This document shows positions 43,533 through 53,392 of a stretch of DNA of 64,000 nucleotides, one piece after another; the stretch's first letter is position 1; every line of letters begins with the position of its first letter. The notes below the pieces were generated by a model. It made no database searches. It worked only from the letters and a program-made list of their open reading frames with translations, and was not told the DNA's origin. The DNA is taken from positions 570,905-634,904 of the forward strand of contig AOLX01000014.1 in assembly GCA_000336895.1 (NCBI GenBank), in the 5' to 3' direction. Source of the stretch: Haloarcula argentinensis DSM 12282 (lineage in GTDB: Archaea > Halobacteriota > Halobacteria > Halobacteriales > Haloarculaceae). The translations under genes and the position numbers were made by a program.

Positions 43533-44714
43533 TCAGCCAGACAGCGACCGGTACAGGTCGAGGTACTCCGCCGCGATTTTCCGCCAGTCGTACTTCTCCT
43601 CGATGCGCTCTCGCGCCTGTCTCGATATCTGTTTCGTGAGTTCGTAATCAGAGAGCAAGGTAGTGACGGCGTCAGCGATCGGTTCCGGCGACTCTATCGG
43701 AACGACAAAGCCCTCCTCTCCATCGCGGACCATCTCGCGCGCCCCGGAGATGTCAGTGACGACCACCGGACAGCCGGTCGACATAGCTTCTAAACGGACG
43801 AGGGAGAAACTCTCCGATCTCGACGGGTGGATGAAGGCACGCGCCCGAGAAAGGTGTTCTCGGACGATAGACTGGTCGACGTATCCGTGGAACGTGACGT
43901 TCTCCTCTAAATCGAGCTGGTCGACCTGCGCGTGCAGTTCGTCTTCCAGTGGCCCATCGCCGAAGACGTTGAGATGGGCCTCGGGATACTCCTGTCGGAT
44001 GCTGTCGAGCGCCTCAAACAAAATGTCGTAGCCCTTCCGTTCCCTGAGGCTCCCGATCGCCACGAGCTCCTTGGAATCGGCGGGCTCGCTGTACTCGAAA
44101 AAGTCCGGGTCGACGCCAAGCGGGATCGTCCGGAGTTTCGACTCGTCGACAAAATCGGCGTACACTTCTCGGGCTTCCTCGTGGACGACGACGACCCGAT
44201 CTGCGGCCGCAAGCGACCGTTTGAATAAGTCCATCCGGGGTGGGTCCAGCACCACATCACGCGTTGCGTCGACAGCCCCGTGTAGCGGGTCTGTCAGCGG
44301 GCGCGGCAGATCTGACCCGACCCAGGAGGAGACCATACGATTGAACTCTTCGGCCATGATTGCGTGTCCCGCCTGGCAGGGCCCGATAACGACGGGGACA
44401 TCCCCCTGAAGACCTGAAACCAGAAGCGGATTGAACCACCGATAGCTGAGGTTCATGTGGTGGTAGATGTCAACAGGACCGTTGCGGAGCTCTCTCAGGA
44501 GCGTCCGGTATAACTTCGCGTAGTACGTGATCCGGTTGGAGCCACCGAGCGGATACACGGTGACGTTCTCGGGGTCGAGCCGGTCGGAAACCGTCCGCGT
44601 GTATGTATCGACAGTGAACTCGTCGTCGTGGAGGTTATTCAAGAGATTGTAGCTCTTTCCGTATTCGTCGTTAGACATATCCGCCTTTGTCGGCCCGACG
44701 AGAACCCGCGGCAT
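43533..44714 (-). CDS. GT4-family glycosyltransferase
   Basis: A 393-residue GT-B enzyme. The C-terminal domain has the donor-site pattern (AIGSLRERKGYDILFEAL, FGDGPLEDEL, and E-x7-E in SESFSLVRLEAMSTGCPVVVTD). The N-terminus (MPRVLVGPTKADMSNDEYGKSYNLLNNL) is the acceptor domain. Retaining transferase for a cell-surface sugar; donor and acceptor are not readable. Upstream of, and on the same strand as, the two phosphatase-superfamily genes. Confidence 0.92.
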   Translation of the reverse strand: MPRVLVGPTKADMSNDEYGKSYNLLNNLHDDEFTVDTYTRTVSDRLDPENVTVYPLGGSNRITYYAKLYRTLLRELRNGPVDIYHHMNLSYRWFNPLLVSGLQGDVPVVIGPCQAGHAIMAEEFNRMVSSWVGSDLPRPLTDPLHGAVDATRDVVLDPPRMDLFKRSLAAADRVVVVHEEAREVYADFVDESKLRTIPLGVDPDFFEYSEPADSKELVAIGSLRERKGYDILFEALDSIRQEYPEAHLNVFGDGPLEDELHAQVDQLDLEENVTFHGYVDQSIVREHLSRARAFIHPSRSESFSLVRLEAMSTGCPVVVTDISGAREMVRDGEEGFVVPIESPEPIADAVTTLLSDYELTKQISRQARERIEEKYDWRKIAAEYLDLYRSLSG

Positions 44715-44839
44715 GAGTGGTGATGGAGCAGTGGGGGAGTTAACCGTTATGTCTGGCGTTTTGGCATTGACTGCACTCGATAGTTTGCACGCTGTAGGTC
44801 ACGAAAGACATATTATCGCGACTCCAGTCACTCAACGCA

Positions 44840-46264
44840 ATGGATTCGCCGAACGTTCTCCTCGTCATTCTCGATAGTGTCCGGGCGAGAAATATGAGTC
44901 TCTATGGGAGCGGCGCCCGGACAACGCCGTTTCTCGAACGGTTTGCCGACGAAGCTGAGGTGTACGAGCAGGCGCGTGCGCCGAGCATTCACAGCGTCGC
45001 AAGCCACGCGAGCATCTTTACCGGCTATCACGTCCCCGAGCACGGCGTGACCAAGCACGAATCAGAGCTTGACCCAGAGAGCACGATCTGGCACGAACTC
45101 GCGGCGGACTACGGGTACGAAACGGGAATCTTCACACCGAACGTGGTGGTGGGCGTGTCGTCGAATCTGACCGAACCGTTCCAGACTGTCGACGGGCCGC
45201 GGCAAGATCCCGGACATCGCTACTTCGAAGCCGGTATCGCGCCCTCGGATATCGAAGGTCACCAGACGAACCGGGAGTACCTCACCCGGTGCTTCAACAG
45301 CGATGCGCCACTGCGGTCGGTCATCAACGGGCTGTACTTCCAGTACTACGACGGCGGAACCGAGGCCGAAGACGAATCGGCCACAGAATACATCGATTCG
45401 TTTCTGGACTGGTCAGGATCGCAGAACGGTCCGTGGGCGGCGTGTCTCAACCTGATGGACGCGCACTACCCGTACGAACCGATGCCGGAGTACGATCAGT
45501 GGGGCGGTAGCGAGCTACAGGCCCTCCACGACTCCCTGTCAGCCCCGCCGTCACGGGAGATTGTGACAAACGGAGACTGGTGGAAGCTCCGGGCAGTGGA
45601 GAGCCTTTACGACGGGTGTATCAGGCAACTCGATGCTTCGATGGAGTATCTCACCGCAGCACTCGAGGAGCGAGGCGATCTGGACGACACGCTCCTCGTC
45701 ATCACGAGCGATCACGGCGAAGGGTTCGGTGAACGAAGCCGAATCGACCCCCGTGTTCAGGTTGCGGATCACAGCTGGGGCATCAGCGAGGTACAGACGC
45801 ATGTGCCACTCGTCGTGCGGCGACCGGGCGAGTCAGACGGCGTCGTCGAAAACCGGATCGCGAGCCTCACTCGGTTCCCCGACGTTGTCAGGGACGAAGT
45901 GGCCGGCGAGCGTGGTTCGTTTACCGTAGACGACCGTGCAATCGCTATGACGAATCGTCTCGAACAGCCCGAGCGAGTGCTCCCGGCGTCGTGCCAGGAT
46001 AGATCGAAGTACGGCGGCCCGTGGCGAGCAGTCTATCGACAGGCTGGAGACGACGTGCGGAAGGACGCCGACCACGGGTCAACCGCGCGGACGGTTCTGA
46101 TAGAGGACGCGCAGGTGTCATATCCGCGGGACGACGAGGAGCCGTCGCTCGGGAGCGTTTACGACAGCTTCGGAGACAAGGGCGTTCGGAAGGATCAGGC
46201 GGACGAACAGGCACTTGACGACGATGTCGAACAGCAGCTAGAAGAACTGGGATACCTCCGGTAA
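44840..46264 (+). CDS. Sulfatase-like alkaline-phosphatase-superfamily protein, paralogue of the 41030 gene
   Basis: A 474-residue protein with Asp12 (VLLVILDSVRARN), Ser52 at the nucleophile position (SVASHASIFTG) and ITSDHGEGFGE. Again no C/S-x-P-x-R. The central block GPWAACLNLMDAH and YEPMPEYDQWGGSE is shared with the protein at 41030-42484, which suggests the block binds the same substrate. C-terminus LEELGYLR. A TATA-like TATTATCG lies about 25-32 nt upstream of the ATG. It converges with the flippase gene. Confidence 0.85.
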   Translation: MDSPNVLLVILDSVRARNMSLYGSGARTTPFLERFADEAEVYEQARAPSIHSVASHASIFTGYHVPEHGVTKHESELDPESTIWHELAADYGYETGIFTPNVVVGVSSNLTEPFQTVDGPRQDPGHRYFEAGIAPSDIEGHQTNREYLTRCFNSDAPLRSVINGLYFQYYDGGTEAEDESATEYIDSFLDWSGSQNGPWAACLNLMDAHYPYEPMPEYDQWGGSELQALHDSLSAPPSREIVTNGDWWKLRAVESLYDGCIRQLDASMEYLTAALEERGDLDDTLLVITSDHGEGFGERSRIDPRVQVADHSWGISEVQTHVPLVVRRPGESDGVVENRIASLTRFPDVVRDEVAGERGSFTVDDRAIAMTNRLEQPERVLPASCQDRSKYGGPWRAVYRQAGDDVRKDADHGSTARTVLIEDAQVSYPRDDEEPSLGSVYDSFGDKGVRKDQADEQALDDDVEQQLEELGYLR

Positions 46265-46277
46265 TCGGTCTCACCAG

Positions 46278-47714
46278 CTACCGCAGCGAGGCGACCTTTG
46301 GGACGTTGTCGAGAACGACAGTTCGGAACTGAGCGGAGATGGACACTAGCACTGCGAAATAGGTGGCCGCCCCGAGGATAATGAGTGCGGTCGTAGCGAT
46401 CTCGTTGGGTAATGGTTCATTTGCTCGCGCCAGCGCACCGTTGAGGACGGTGACGAGTACACCCATCGCCACTGTTGCCCCGATTTGCCGCGAGATTTCT
46501 GCGACGGGAACGCTGAAGTCGATGTGTCTGCCAAGGATGTAGTAGCCGCCGATCAGGCTCAGCACCGAGGACGTCGCAGACGCCAGCGCAGCCCCGATCA
46601 TACCGATAGAGTAGACCAAGACCGCGTTCAGCACCACGTTCGAAGCGATCAGTATCCCGTTTACTTTGAACGCAGCCTTCGGCTGGTCGATGCCCCCGAG
46701 TGCGTTCGTGAACTGCTTTTGATAGCCGTAGAACAACACTGAGAGGATGAGGAGTCCGAGAACCTGTGCCCCCTGTGCGAACTCGTCACCGAAGATCCGA
46801 AGGATGCGGTTGGACAACAGTAGCCCACCGACGAGGCCAGGTATTGTTACCAATCCGGTGTAGGATAACGCGTCTTGGACGAGAGACGCGACCTGTTGGT
46901 CCCGGTCGTCTACCGACAGCTTACTTAGTTCTGGAAACAGCGCGCCACTGATGGACGTACTGAAAATGATGAGGAAGTTCGCAACATTCCACGTGACACC
47001 GTAGACCCCAACGAGCGAACTCGGCACAAACAGTCCGAGAATGATAACGTCGGCTTGCTGGAACGTTTTTCCTTCGAGCCGCCCCATCCAGGCGTACTTC
47101 GCGTAGTCGATAAGCCGTTCAAAGTGCTTTTTTTGTGGCAAGTGGTACGGACCACCGAGAACGTAGAGCCCGCCGATCACGAGGACAAGGCCACCCAGCG
47201 CATACCCCATTACGAGCGCAGTCAAGCCGAAGCTGAGAAGTACGCCACCGACCTGTAGAGCCGTTCTGGCGATTCGTCGCGCAACTTTGAGCACCGCCGC
47301 GACGTGGACCTTGTGGGCCCCATTGAGCATCGCGTCGACGTACGACCCGAGCAATCCGACAGCGAGGAGGATAATCACGAATCCGATGCGGTCAACCTCG
47401 AAGCTGCTGGTGACAAGGTCCTGAAAGAGCAACAGACCGACAATAATTAGCACACCGATAACTGCAATCGTAAGCCCCCCTGCAAGCTTGTATTCCCCGA
47501 TATCCGTGCCCTCGCTGACTCGCTTCGTGATTGCACTGCCGATCCCGATCGAACCGAGAAGCGAGAGCCACGCGACGATAGAGAGCAAGAGATAGTACTT
47601 GCCGAGGACTTCCGGACCGAGTAGCCGTGCGAACAGGATTGTCGCAATAAAGCCAGCCGCAGAAGAGAGTCCCTTCGAAACAAAAGAGATGAACGATGTT
47701 TGTCCGATTCGCAT
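46278..47714 (-). CDS. Wzx-type oligosaccharide flippase (polysaccharide biosynthesis protein)
   Basis: A 478-residue protein with about 14 membrane helices, including the N-terminal pattern TSFISFVSKGLSSAAGFIATILFARLLGPEVLGKYYLLLSIVAWLSLLGSIGIGSAITKRV. It belongs to the MOP exporter superfamily and is expected to flip lipid-linked sugars across the membrane, the same step as AglR in Haloferax, though no direct equivalence can be claimed. It is one of two flippases in the island. Confidence 0.9.
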   Translation of the reverse strand: MRIGQTSFISFVSKGLSSAAGFIATILFARLLGPEVLGKYYLLLSIVAWLSLLGSIGIGSAITKRVSEGTDIGEYKLAGGLTIAVIGVLIIVGLLLFQDLVTSSFEVDRIGFVIILLAVGLLGSYVDAMLNGAHKVHVAAVLKVARRIARTALQVGGVLLSFGLTALVMGYALGGLVLVIGGLYVLGGPYHLPQKKHFERLIDYAKYAWMGRLEGKTFQQADVIILGLFVPSSLVGVYGVTWNVANFLIIFSTSISGALFPELSKLSVDDRDQQVASLVQDALSYTGLVTIPGLVGGLLLSNRILRIFGDEFAQGAQVLGLLILSVLFYGYQKQFTNALGGIDQPKAAFKVNGILIASNVVLNAVLVYSIGMIGAALASATSSVLSLIGGYYILGRHIDFSVPVAEISRQIGATVAMGVLVTVLNGALARANEPLPNEIATTALIILGAATYFAVLVSISAQFRTVVLDNVPKVASLR

Positions 47715-47871
47715 CTGTATACATCAAGAGATACACAAGACGTTATTAGAATTTGTTGATATCTCTGTAATCGCGGTAGTGAATCGGCGCATACGGAGGC
47801 AGCGCACAGAATCAGACTGTGTGCGGCCACAGGTAGCGGGCCAGTTAGCGAAATGGCTATAGCTGCCACGC

Positions 47872-49011
47872 TTACAGTCGCTTGAGTATCGACCTGTACC
47901 GCTCACAGGCCGCTTCGAAACTGTACTCGGACTCAACCAGATCGCGTCCGTTCTCACTGATCCTGTCCAGACCATCGCATTCGAGAATCTCGAGTATCGT
48001 CTCGCGAAGAACGGCCGCCCCGTGTGAATCGAGCAGGAAACCGGTTTCGCCCTCGCGGACGACGTCGGGGACGCCCGAAACCGGCGAGGCCAGTACCGGT
48101 GTCCCACAGGCCAAGGCTTCCAGAATCGTTGTCGGAAGTCCTTCAGTCGGTTGTGACGGCAAGACGAGCAGCGAGAGCTCGTTCAGTTGGTCCGGCACGT
48201 CGTCATGATCCACCCAGCCGGTGAGTTCGACTGCTCCGCGGTCGATCTCTGACGCGAGTTCGGATTCCAGCCACGCCCGGAGGTCACCATCGCCGATGAA
48301 TCGGAAGGTCACATCGTCGGGTAGCTCGGCGGCGACAGCAGCGAGGTCGCGGATGTTCTTTTCTTCGTCGAGCCGTCCGAGGAACCCCACGACGCGGTCG
48401 CGGTCAACGTAGGGTCGCTGAACGCGAAACTCGTCCGTCCGGACGTAGCGCGCGCCTGTGGGATACACTCCCGGAGCCTCCGGATGCAGGTCCAACTGCC
48501 GAGCCATCTCCGGCGTGTAGGTGATGACGCCGTGAGCCGCGGCGAAGCCGGCCCGTTCCAGCGCACGCACCGCGCCGGCGAGTCCGGCGGCCACCTGACC
48601 GGGCAGCTGCTGTTCCCAGTTCAGCCGGAGTGTTAGCGGTACGTCGCCGCGAGGTTCGACGAGAACCGTTTTCCCGAGCAACCGAGCCGCGATAATCGGT
48701 AACAGGTACGACGTTGCCCCAAAAAACAGGACCACGTCTTCGTCGCGGTCAGCTATGACGCGGCACATCCGGAGCTGATTCAGCAGAAACCGGACCGCAG
48801 CGGTGACGACAGAGTCACCCGCGCCTTTCTGCGTGAGTTCGATGAGTTCGTGCCGGTCACGGATCTCGGAATCAGCCGGGAGGTCAGCCGTCACGAGCGC
48901 GACCGATGTCACAGCCGACAGGATATCAAGCAGGCTTCGCGTGGCGTTTTCGCCGGCAGCAGCAAGGGGATGAGTGACGACACAAACGTTCGGGAGTGAT
49001 TCGTCAGTCAC
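47872..49011 (-). CDS. GT4-family glycosyltransferase
   Basis: A 379-residue GT-B enzyme. The donor domain shows VGFLGRLDEEKNIRDLAAVAAEL, FIGDGDLRAWLESELA and E-x7-E in PTEGLPTTILEALACGTPVLASPVSGVPDVV. The N-terminal acceptor domain begins with VCVVTHPLAAAGENATRSLLDIL. It follows the GT39-like gene by 105 bp on the same strand. It probably acts on lipid-linked glycan in the cytoplasm. Confidence 0.92.
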   Translation of the reverse strand: MTDESLPNVCVVTHPLAAAGENATRSLLDILSAVTSVALVTADLPADSEIRDRHELIELTQKGAGDSVVTAAVRFLLNQLRMCRVIADRDEDVVLFFGATSYLLPIIAARLLGKTVLVEPRGDVPLTLRLNWEQQLPGQVAAGLAGAVRALERAGFAAAHGVITYTPEMARQLDLHPEAPGVYPTGARYVRTDEFRVQRPYVDRDRVVGFLGRLDEEKNIRDLAAVAAELPDDVTFRFIGDGDLRAWLESELASEIDRGAVELTGWVDHDDVPDQLNELSLLVLPSQPTEGLPTTILEALACGTPVLASPVSGVPDVVREGETGFLLDSHGAAVLRETILEILECDGLDRISENGRDLVESEYSFEAACERYRSILKRL

Positions 49012-49116
49012 AGATTTCGCCCTCGCTCAGTATCACGGACGACCCGCTTGCTATCACATGGGGTGTGTAGCCGGAGCGAACAGAGTGCCGCGAGTGATTG
49101 CTGCAGACAGTTGTCA

Positions 49117-50817
49117 TCAGCAGGTCGGTTCATCGTCTATCCGTTTCAGCACAACGATAGTCGGGTTCCCGTCCTCGGGGAACGACGAAAGCCCGGCACT
49201 GTCTCTGAACTTTCGCTCCGCGCTGAGTTCGGTGTCTACTGGCGGGCCGAACGTTCGGACAATCTCGTAGTCCTCCTCGGCGAACAGCGCCGACATGCGT
49301 TCAGTTACATTCGGGTATACGGACGGATCCTTGAAAAAACGAAAGTAGTGGTAGCTAGAGAGTACGACGTACTCGGGCGCGTTACAGTCCAGACGCTCGA
49401 GACCTGGCTGCCACTCTTCACGGGGGAATGTCGAGTGGATGACGTAGCGGTTCACGGTCGCTTCTTCGGGGAACTCTGGAAGGTACACCCGCTGAGAATA
49501 CACGTCGACAGAATCGGAGCTATCTAGATTCGCGTGTGTCCATTCGGTCGCCTCCTGCCGTGACTGGCTGATATCAGCGACGCCGGCGGCAGTGTGGACC
49601 CCGGAAAAGACAACGGCGAGCGTGAGAAGTCCGATCCCGACAACTCGGACAGAACGAGTGGATCGGGTTAGCTCGGACCCGGCGACGCCAGCGAGAACTG
49701 CGAGAATCGGGAACAGTGGCATCACCCGAGGGAACTGTGTCATGTTCCCCTGAATGATAACTGCGAAGTACGGGATCGCATAGAGGAGCAACAACCAGAG
49801 CGCATTGTCCAGAGTGCCCCGCAGAAGAAAGGCGACGACGAGCAGCACAGACAGCATCGAGAACAGGAACAGCGCAATTCCCTGCCCTTCGGCGAGGTGT
49901 GCAAGCTGAATGAGCCACCCGGGATCGGACCAGTTGTACGACACTGATTCGCTCGTGCTGCGAACGACGTACCGGGAGATCTCGTCGGCCCACGAAACTG
50001 GATGGAAGAAGATCGACGGAGTTGTCGTCACGTATCCGAGTATCGTCAGCGTCGGGTATTTCCACGCTGCCGTAATGAACTCGACAATGCTTCCCGATTC
50101 GTCCCAGTGACGCTCGATGATCACGATAGCGAGAGGGAGCACGAGGAGCCCAGCAGTCGCCTTTGTCGACGCTGCCAGACCAGCGACCAGTGCAGCGGCC
50201 AGCAGTGTTCGGGTATCTCTTGAATGAAACGCACGAACCGTTAGCAGGAACCCGAGCATGAGGAAAAACGTCATCGGGACGTCTTCAGTCGCGTAATGGG
50301 CGGTATGAACGTATCCGACAGTGAACGTCAGAAACGTCGATGCGAGGATTCCGGCACGGCGGTCCAGTAGCTCCTGACCGAGATAGTAGAGGACGACCAC
50401 GGCTCCGACACCGAACACGACAGAGACAAGCCGACCGGCGAACAGCACGTCGTAGAAGGCTCTGAGCAGGTCCGGGGATACGCCCCAACTCGGTGAACTC
50501 CCGACGTTAGCAGCGCCCGAGATGATTTCGCCAAACTGGCCGGTCGCGAGCCAGTACAGCGTCACCGGGACAAAGGAGAGCGCTAGAAGGTAGAGATGGA
50601 GGTTCCCTCCTTTCCGAAAGTTGTCTAGGAACGGGTTCTGCTCGTATCCCATCCTGAGAGCGAGTTCGATAGCACCGGTCTCGTCCGGAAACGTCAGATG
50701 TGGTCGGAGTCGCCAGGTGCCAAAGACCATCAGCAGGAACGCAGCGATCGCAATGAGCGGCACGAACGGCTCACGTCGGACCGACTTGCTGATTCTGTTC
50801 CACGGACTAGAGGGCAT
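49117..50817 (-). CDS. GT39-like membrane glycosyltransferase (ArnT/PMT type)
   Basis: A 566-residue integral membrane protein with about 11 helices and a C-terminal soluble domain of about 150 residues. The first extracytoplasmic loop contains FPDETGAIELALRM, the acidic catalytic pair typical of dolichol-phosphate-sugar-dependent GT-C enzymes. It would transfer a sugar from a dolichol-phosphate donor outside the cell, perhaps the last sugar of the glycan. The ATG at 50817 was chosen; a GTG at 50835 is possible. Confidence 0.85.
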   Translation of the reverse strand: MPSSPWNRISKSVRREPFVPLIAIAAFLLMVFGTWRLRPHLTFPDETGAIELALRMGYEQNPFLDNFRKGGNLHLYLLALSFVPVTLYWLATGQFGEIISGAANVGSSPSWGVSPDLLRAFYDVLFAGRLVSVVFGVGAVVVLYYLGQELLDRRAGILASTFLTFTVGYVHTAHYATEDVPMTFFLMLGFLLTVRAFHSRDTRTLLAAALVAGLAASTKATAGLLVLPLAIVIIERHWDESGSIVEFITAAWKYPTLTILGYVTTTPSIFFHPVSWADEISRYVVRSTSESVSYNWSDPGWLIQLAHLAEGQGIALFLFSMLSVLLVVAFLLRGTLDNALWLLLLYAIPYFAVIIQGNMTQFPRVMPLFPILAVLAGVAGSELTRSTRSVRVVGIGLLTLAVVFSGVHTAAGVADISQSRQEATEWTHANLDSSDSVDVYSQRVYLPEFPEEATVNRYVIHSTFPREEWQPGLERLDCNAPEYVVLSSYHYFRFFKDPSVYPNVTERMSALFAEEDYEIVRTFGPPVDTELSAERKFRDSAGLSSFPEDGNPTIVVLKRIDDEPTC

Positions 50818-50949
50818 TTCCTCGTGATTGACCACTGACTGTAATAGTCTGTACGGTTCTCCGAGACGGCGTCCTGATCAGCGGTCTATGTGTCGAGTTC
50901 GGGCGCGTGTTTTTATCGATCAGATAGAAGCCTAAACACGAGTCTAAGG

Positions 50950-50961
50950 CGATAATTATCG
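50950..50961. promoter_or_regulatory. 12-bp palindrome between divergent glycosyltransferase genes
   Basis: CGATAATTATCG is perfectly self-complementary and sits in the 233-bp gap between the GT39-like gene and the GT2 gene. Possible shared operator; AT-rich surroundings make chance plausible. Confidence 0.35.
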
Positions 50962-51050
50962 TAATATCTACGGTATTGACATTGTTCGTCGGGGTAGCAA
51001 ATGGCAACTGTTAATAAATGCGCATCTTGTAGCACATACAGAGCCTCAGA

Positions 51051-52055
51051 ATGGCAAAGACAGGGAGCGTGCCGGATGGGTCGGTCGTATCAGCGACAGA
51101 CACCGACAGTGATGTCCAGACATCTGTCGTGCTTCCTGCGTATAACGAGTCCGAAAATCTGGAGCCGCTGATCGACGAGATTCAGTCTACGTTCCGCGAC
51201 AATACGACGTACGGCCCGTACGAGATAGTTATCGTTGACGACGGGAGCACGGACGGGACGGCCGAGACGATACGCGAGATCGCGACAGACCGTGACGAAG
51301 TGATGGGGGTCTTACTCCGACGCAATTTCGGTCAGAGCGCTGCTCTAGCGGCTGGGATTGACTACGCCACGGGAGCGTACATCGTCACGATGGACGCTGA
51401 CCGCCAGAATAACCCGACAGACATTCCGAAGCTTCTCACGAAACTCGAAGAGGGGTACGACTGCGTCAGCGGGTGGCGACGCGACCGCGACGACCCGCTC
51501 TCGAAAACGATTCCCTCGGCGATACAGACACGGTTGGCGATGCTGACCGGCCCGGATATTCACGACTTCGGCTGTACACTGACCGCATACCGGGCAGAGG
51601 GGTTGAAAGAGATAGACCTCTACGGAGAGGGACACCGATACATCCCGGCGAAGTTACACAAGCGCGGGTACAAGATAACGGAACTGCCCGTCGACCACCG
51701 GCCACGGACCGCTGGTGAGACGAAGTACGGTATGAAACGGCTGGTCAAAGGGTTCGTCGACCTCCTGTTTCACGTCTTCTGGAACCGGTTTTCCACCCGC
51801 CCGTCGCACTTCTTCGGTGGCATCGGGCTTGTCCTGATGACGGTTGGTGGGCTCATCGGGTCCCACATGGTGTTTCTCAAGTATGCTTTTGGAGAGTCAC
51901 TTGCACCGCACGTCCCGCGGCTGATTCTGACTGTCGCTCTCGTCATATTCGGCGTACAGCTCGTGATGTTCGGGTTCCTCGCAGAGATGATCGTAAAACA
52001 GCAGTATCGGGACGAGCAACCGTACCGCGTTAACGCCATTATCGGTGAAGACTGA
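51051..52055 (+). CDS. GT2-family polyprenyl/dolichol-phosphate sugar synthase (DPM1/GtrB type)
   Basis: A 334-residue enzyme. The catalytic domain (about 22-240) shows VVLPAYNESENLEPLI, IVIVDDGSTDGT, RNFGQSAALAAGIDYATG and TMDADRQNNP, with later H-x-GETKYGMKRL. Two membrane helices follow (about 250-275 and 285-310). This architecture makes dolichol-phosphate-linked monosaccharides, which the GT39-like enzyme next door could use. It starts the operon 51051-55947. Confidence 0.9.
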   Translation: MAKTGSVPDGSVVSATDTDSDVQTSVVLPAYNESENLEPLIDEIQSTFRDNTTYGPYEIVIVDDGSTDGTAETIREIATDRDEVMGVLLRRNFGQSAALAAGIDYATGAYIVTMDADRQNNPTDIPKLLTKLEEGYDCVSGWRRDRDDPLSKTIPSAIQTRLAMLTGPDIHDFGCTLTAYRAEGLKEIDLYGEGHRYIPAKLHKRGYKITELPVDHRPRTAGETKYGMKRLVKGFVDLLFHVFWNRFSTRPSHFFGGIGLVLMTVGGLIGSHMVFLKYAFGESLAPHVPRLILTVALVIFGVQLVMFGFLAEMIVKQQYRDEQPYRVNAIIGED

Positions 52056-52057
52056 CA

Positions 52058-53353
52058 ATGCAAGATTTCGACTCAAACACTATCGAGAACGTATTACTCG
52101 TTAGTATCGACTGCCTCCGTGAAGACTGGCTTCAGCGGGGAATCTCCGAGGGTATCGTCCCGACGCTCGAACGACTCGCAACGGATGGCCTGTACTTCGA
52201 TCAGGCGTTCACCGTTGCGAACACCACCGACCCGAGTCTCACGTCGTTCATGACAGCCTCGTACCCCCACACGCACGGCGTGCAGGAGAATGGCTGGGGG
52301 CTCGACGAATCCGTGCCCGTACTAGCGGAGGAAATACAGGAGGACGGGAACGACACGTTCGGTGTCGTCAGCGTCGATCATCTCAGTGACGAACACTCGG
52401 GGCTCGGACGCGGATTCGACGAGTACTGCGACGGCGGCGGCTCCTACGACACGCTGTACCCGATTCTGAGCCGGATATACGACACGAAGACGTTCAATAC
52501 GGTGTTCGGCGCAGTGAAGGATATCGGCACGGAACAGTGGAACCTCAAGTCGCTTCTGCGCCAGACGGGACTCATCAGACTGCATTGCCGAACGGCCAAG
52601 AGCGTGACACAGGACGCCGTCGACCAGCTCGACCGCGTTGACAGCCCCTTCTTCGGCTGGGTGCACTACTTCGATATGCACGAGCCGCGCAACTACGACC
52701 GCAGCGACCTCGAATCCCACGACGAGTACACAGCGGCGATGAAGCTCGTCGACGGGTACGTCCAGCAGCTACTCGACGAACTCGAAGCGCGGAACCTCCG
52801 CGAAGAGACACTCGTGATCCTTACCGCCGACCACGGCGAGGCGCTGGACGACCACGGATACACGGGTCACGGCCGCCAGCTCTACGACGAGGAACTCCAC
52901 GTCCCGCTCGCGTTCCACCATCCGGATATCGAACCGGAAACCGTCTCCGAGCAGGTCCGGACGATCGACATCGCGCCGACGGTGCTGGACCTGCTGGATG
53001 TCGAAGTACCGGCGGAGTTTGAGGGACGGAGCGTTCGTGAGAATGACGACGGCACGCCGCCGGGTGATCGTGACGCGTTCCTGACGGCCTATCCGGAGTT
53101 CACGGAGTCGATCGGCCTCCGCACGCCGGGATGGAAACTGATTCGCGAGGGGTCCGACCACGAACTGTACGACCTGTCCGCTGACCCCGGTGAAGAGACC
53201 GACCTCGTCGCGGCCGGAGCGACCGATGAAACGCCGTACGACGCCCTCCGCGAAAAGCTACAGATGTGGGATAGCGCCGGAAACGAAGTCAGCGGTCAGG
53301 ACGTTGATGCCGATACCCAGGAGATGTTGAAAGACCTCGGGTACGTGGACTGA
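52058..53353 (+). CDS. Sulfatase-like protein with Thr at the nucleophile position
   Basis: A 431-residue protein starting 2 nt after the GT2 stop. Metal residues lie in VLLVSIDCLRED (Asp18) and LTADHGEALDDHG. The nucleophile region is NTTDPSLTSFMTASYPHTHG with Thr57 where sulfatases have Cys/Ser, and no C/S-x-P-x-R. The overall layout is that of type I sulfatases. A Thr nucleophile is typical of phosphate-transferring members of the superfamily. No signal peptide. C-terminus LKDLGYVD. Confidence 0.87.
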   Translation: MQDFDSNTIENVLLVSIDCLREDWLQRGISEGIVPTLERLATDGLYFDQAFTVANTTDPSLTSFMTASYPHTHGVQENGWGLDESVPVLAEEIQEDGNDTFGVVSVDHLSDEHSGLGRGFDEYCDGGGSYDTLYPILSRIYDTKTFNTVFGAVKDIGTEQWNLKSLLRQTGLIRLHCRTAKSVTQDAVDQLDRVDSPFFGWVHYFDMHEPRNYDRSDLESHDEYTAAMKLVDGYVQQLLDELEARNLREETLVILTADHGEALDDHGYTGHGRQLYDEELHVPLAFHHPDIEPETVSEQVRTIDIAPTVLDLLDVEVPAEFEGRSVRENDDGTPPGDRDAFLTAYPEFTESIGLRTPGWKLIREGSDHELYDLSADPGEETDLVAAGATDETPYDALREKLQMWDSAGNEVSGQDVDADTQEMLKDLGYVD

Positions 53354-53392
53354 TCGCAGGACTCAAGTGTTTCTCAGTCAGTGCTGGTAGCA

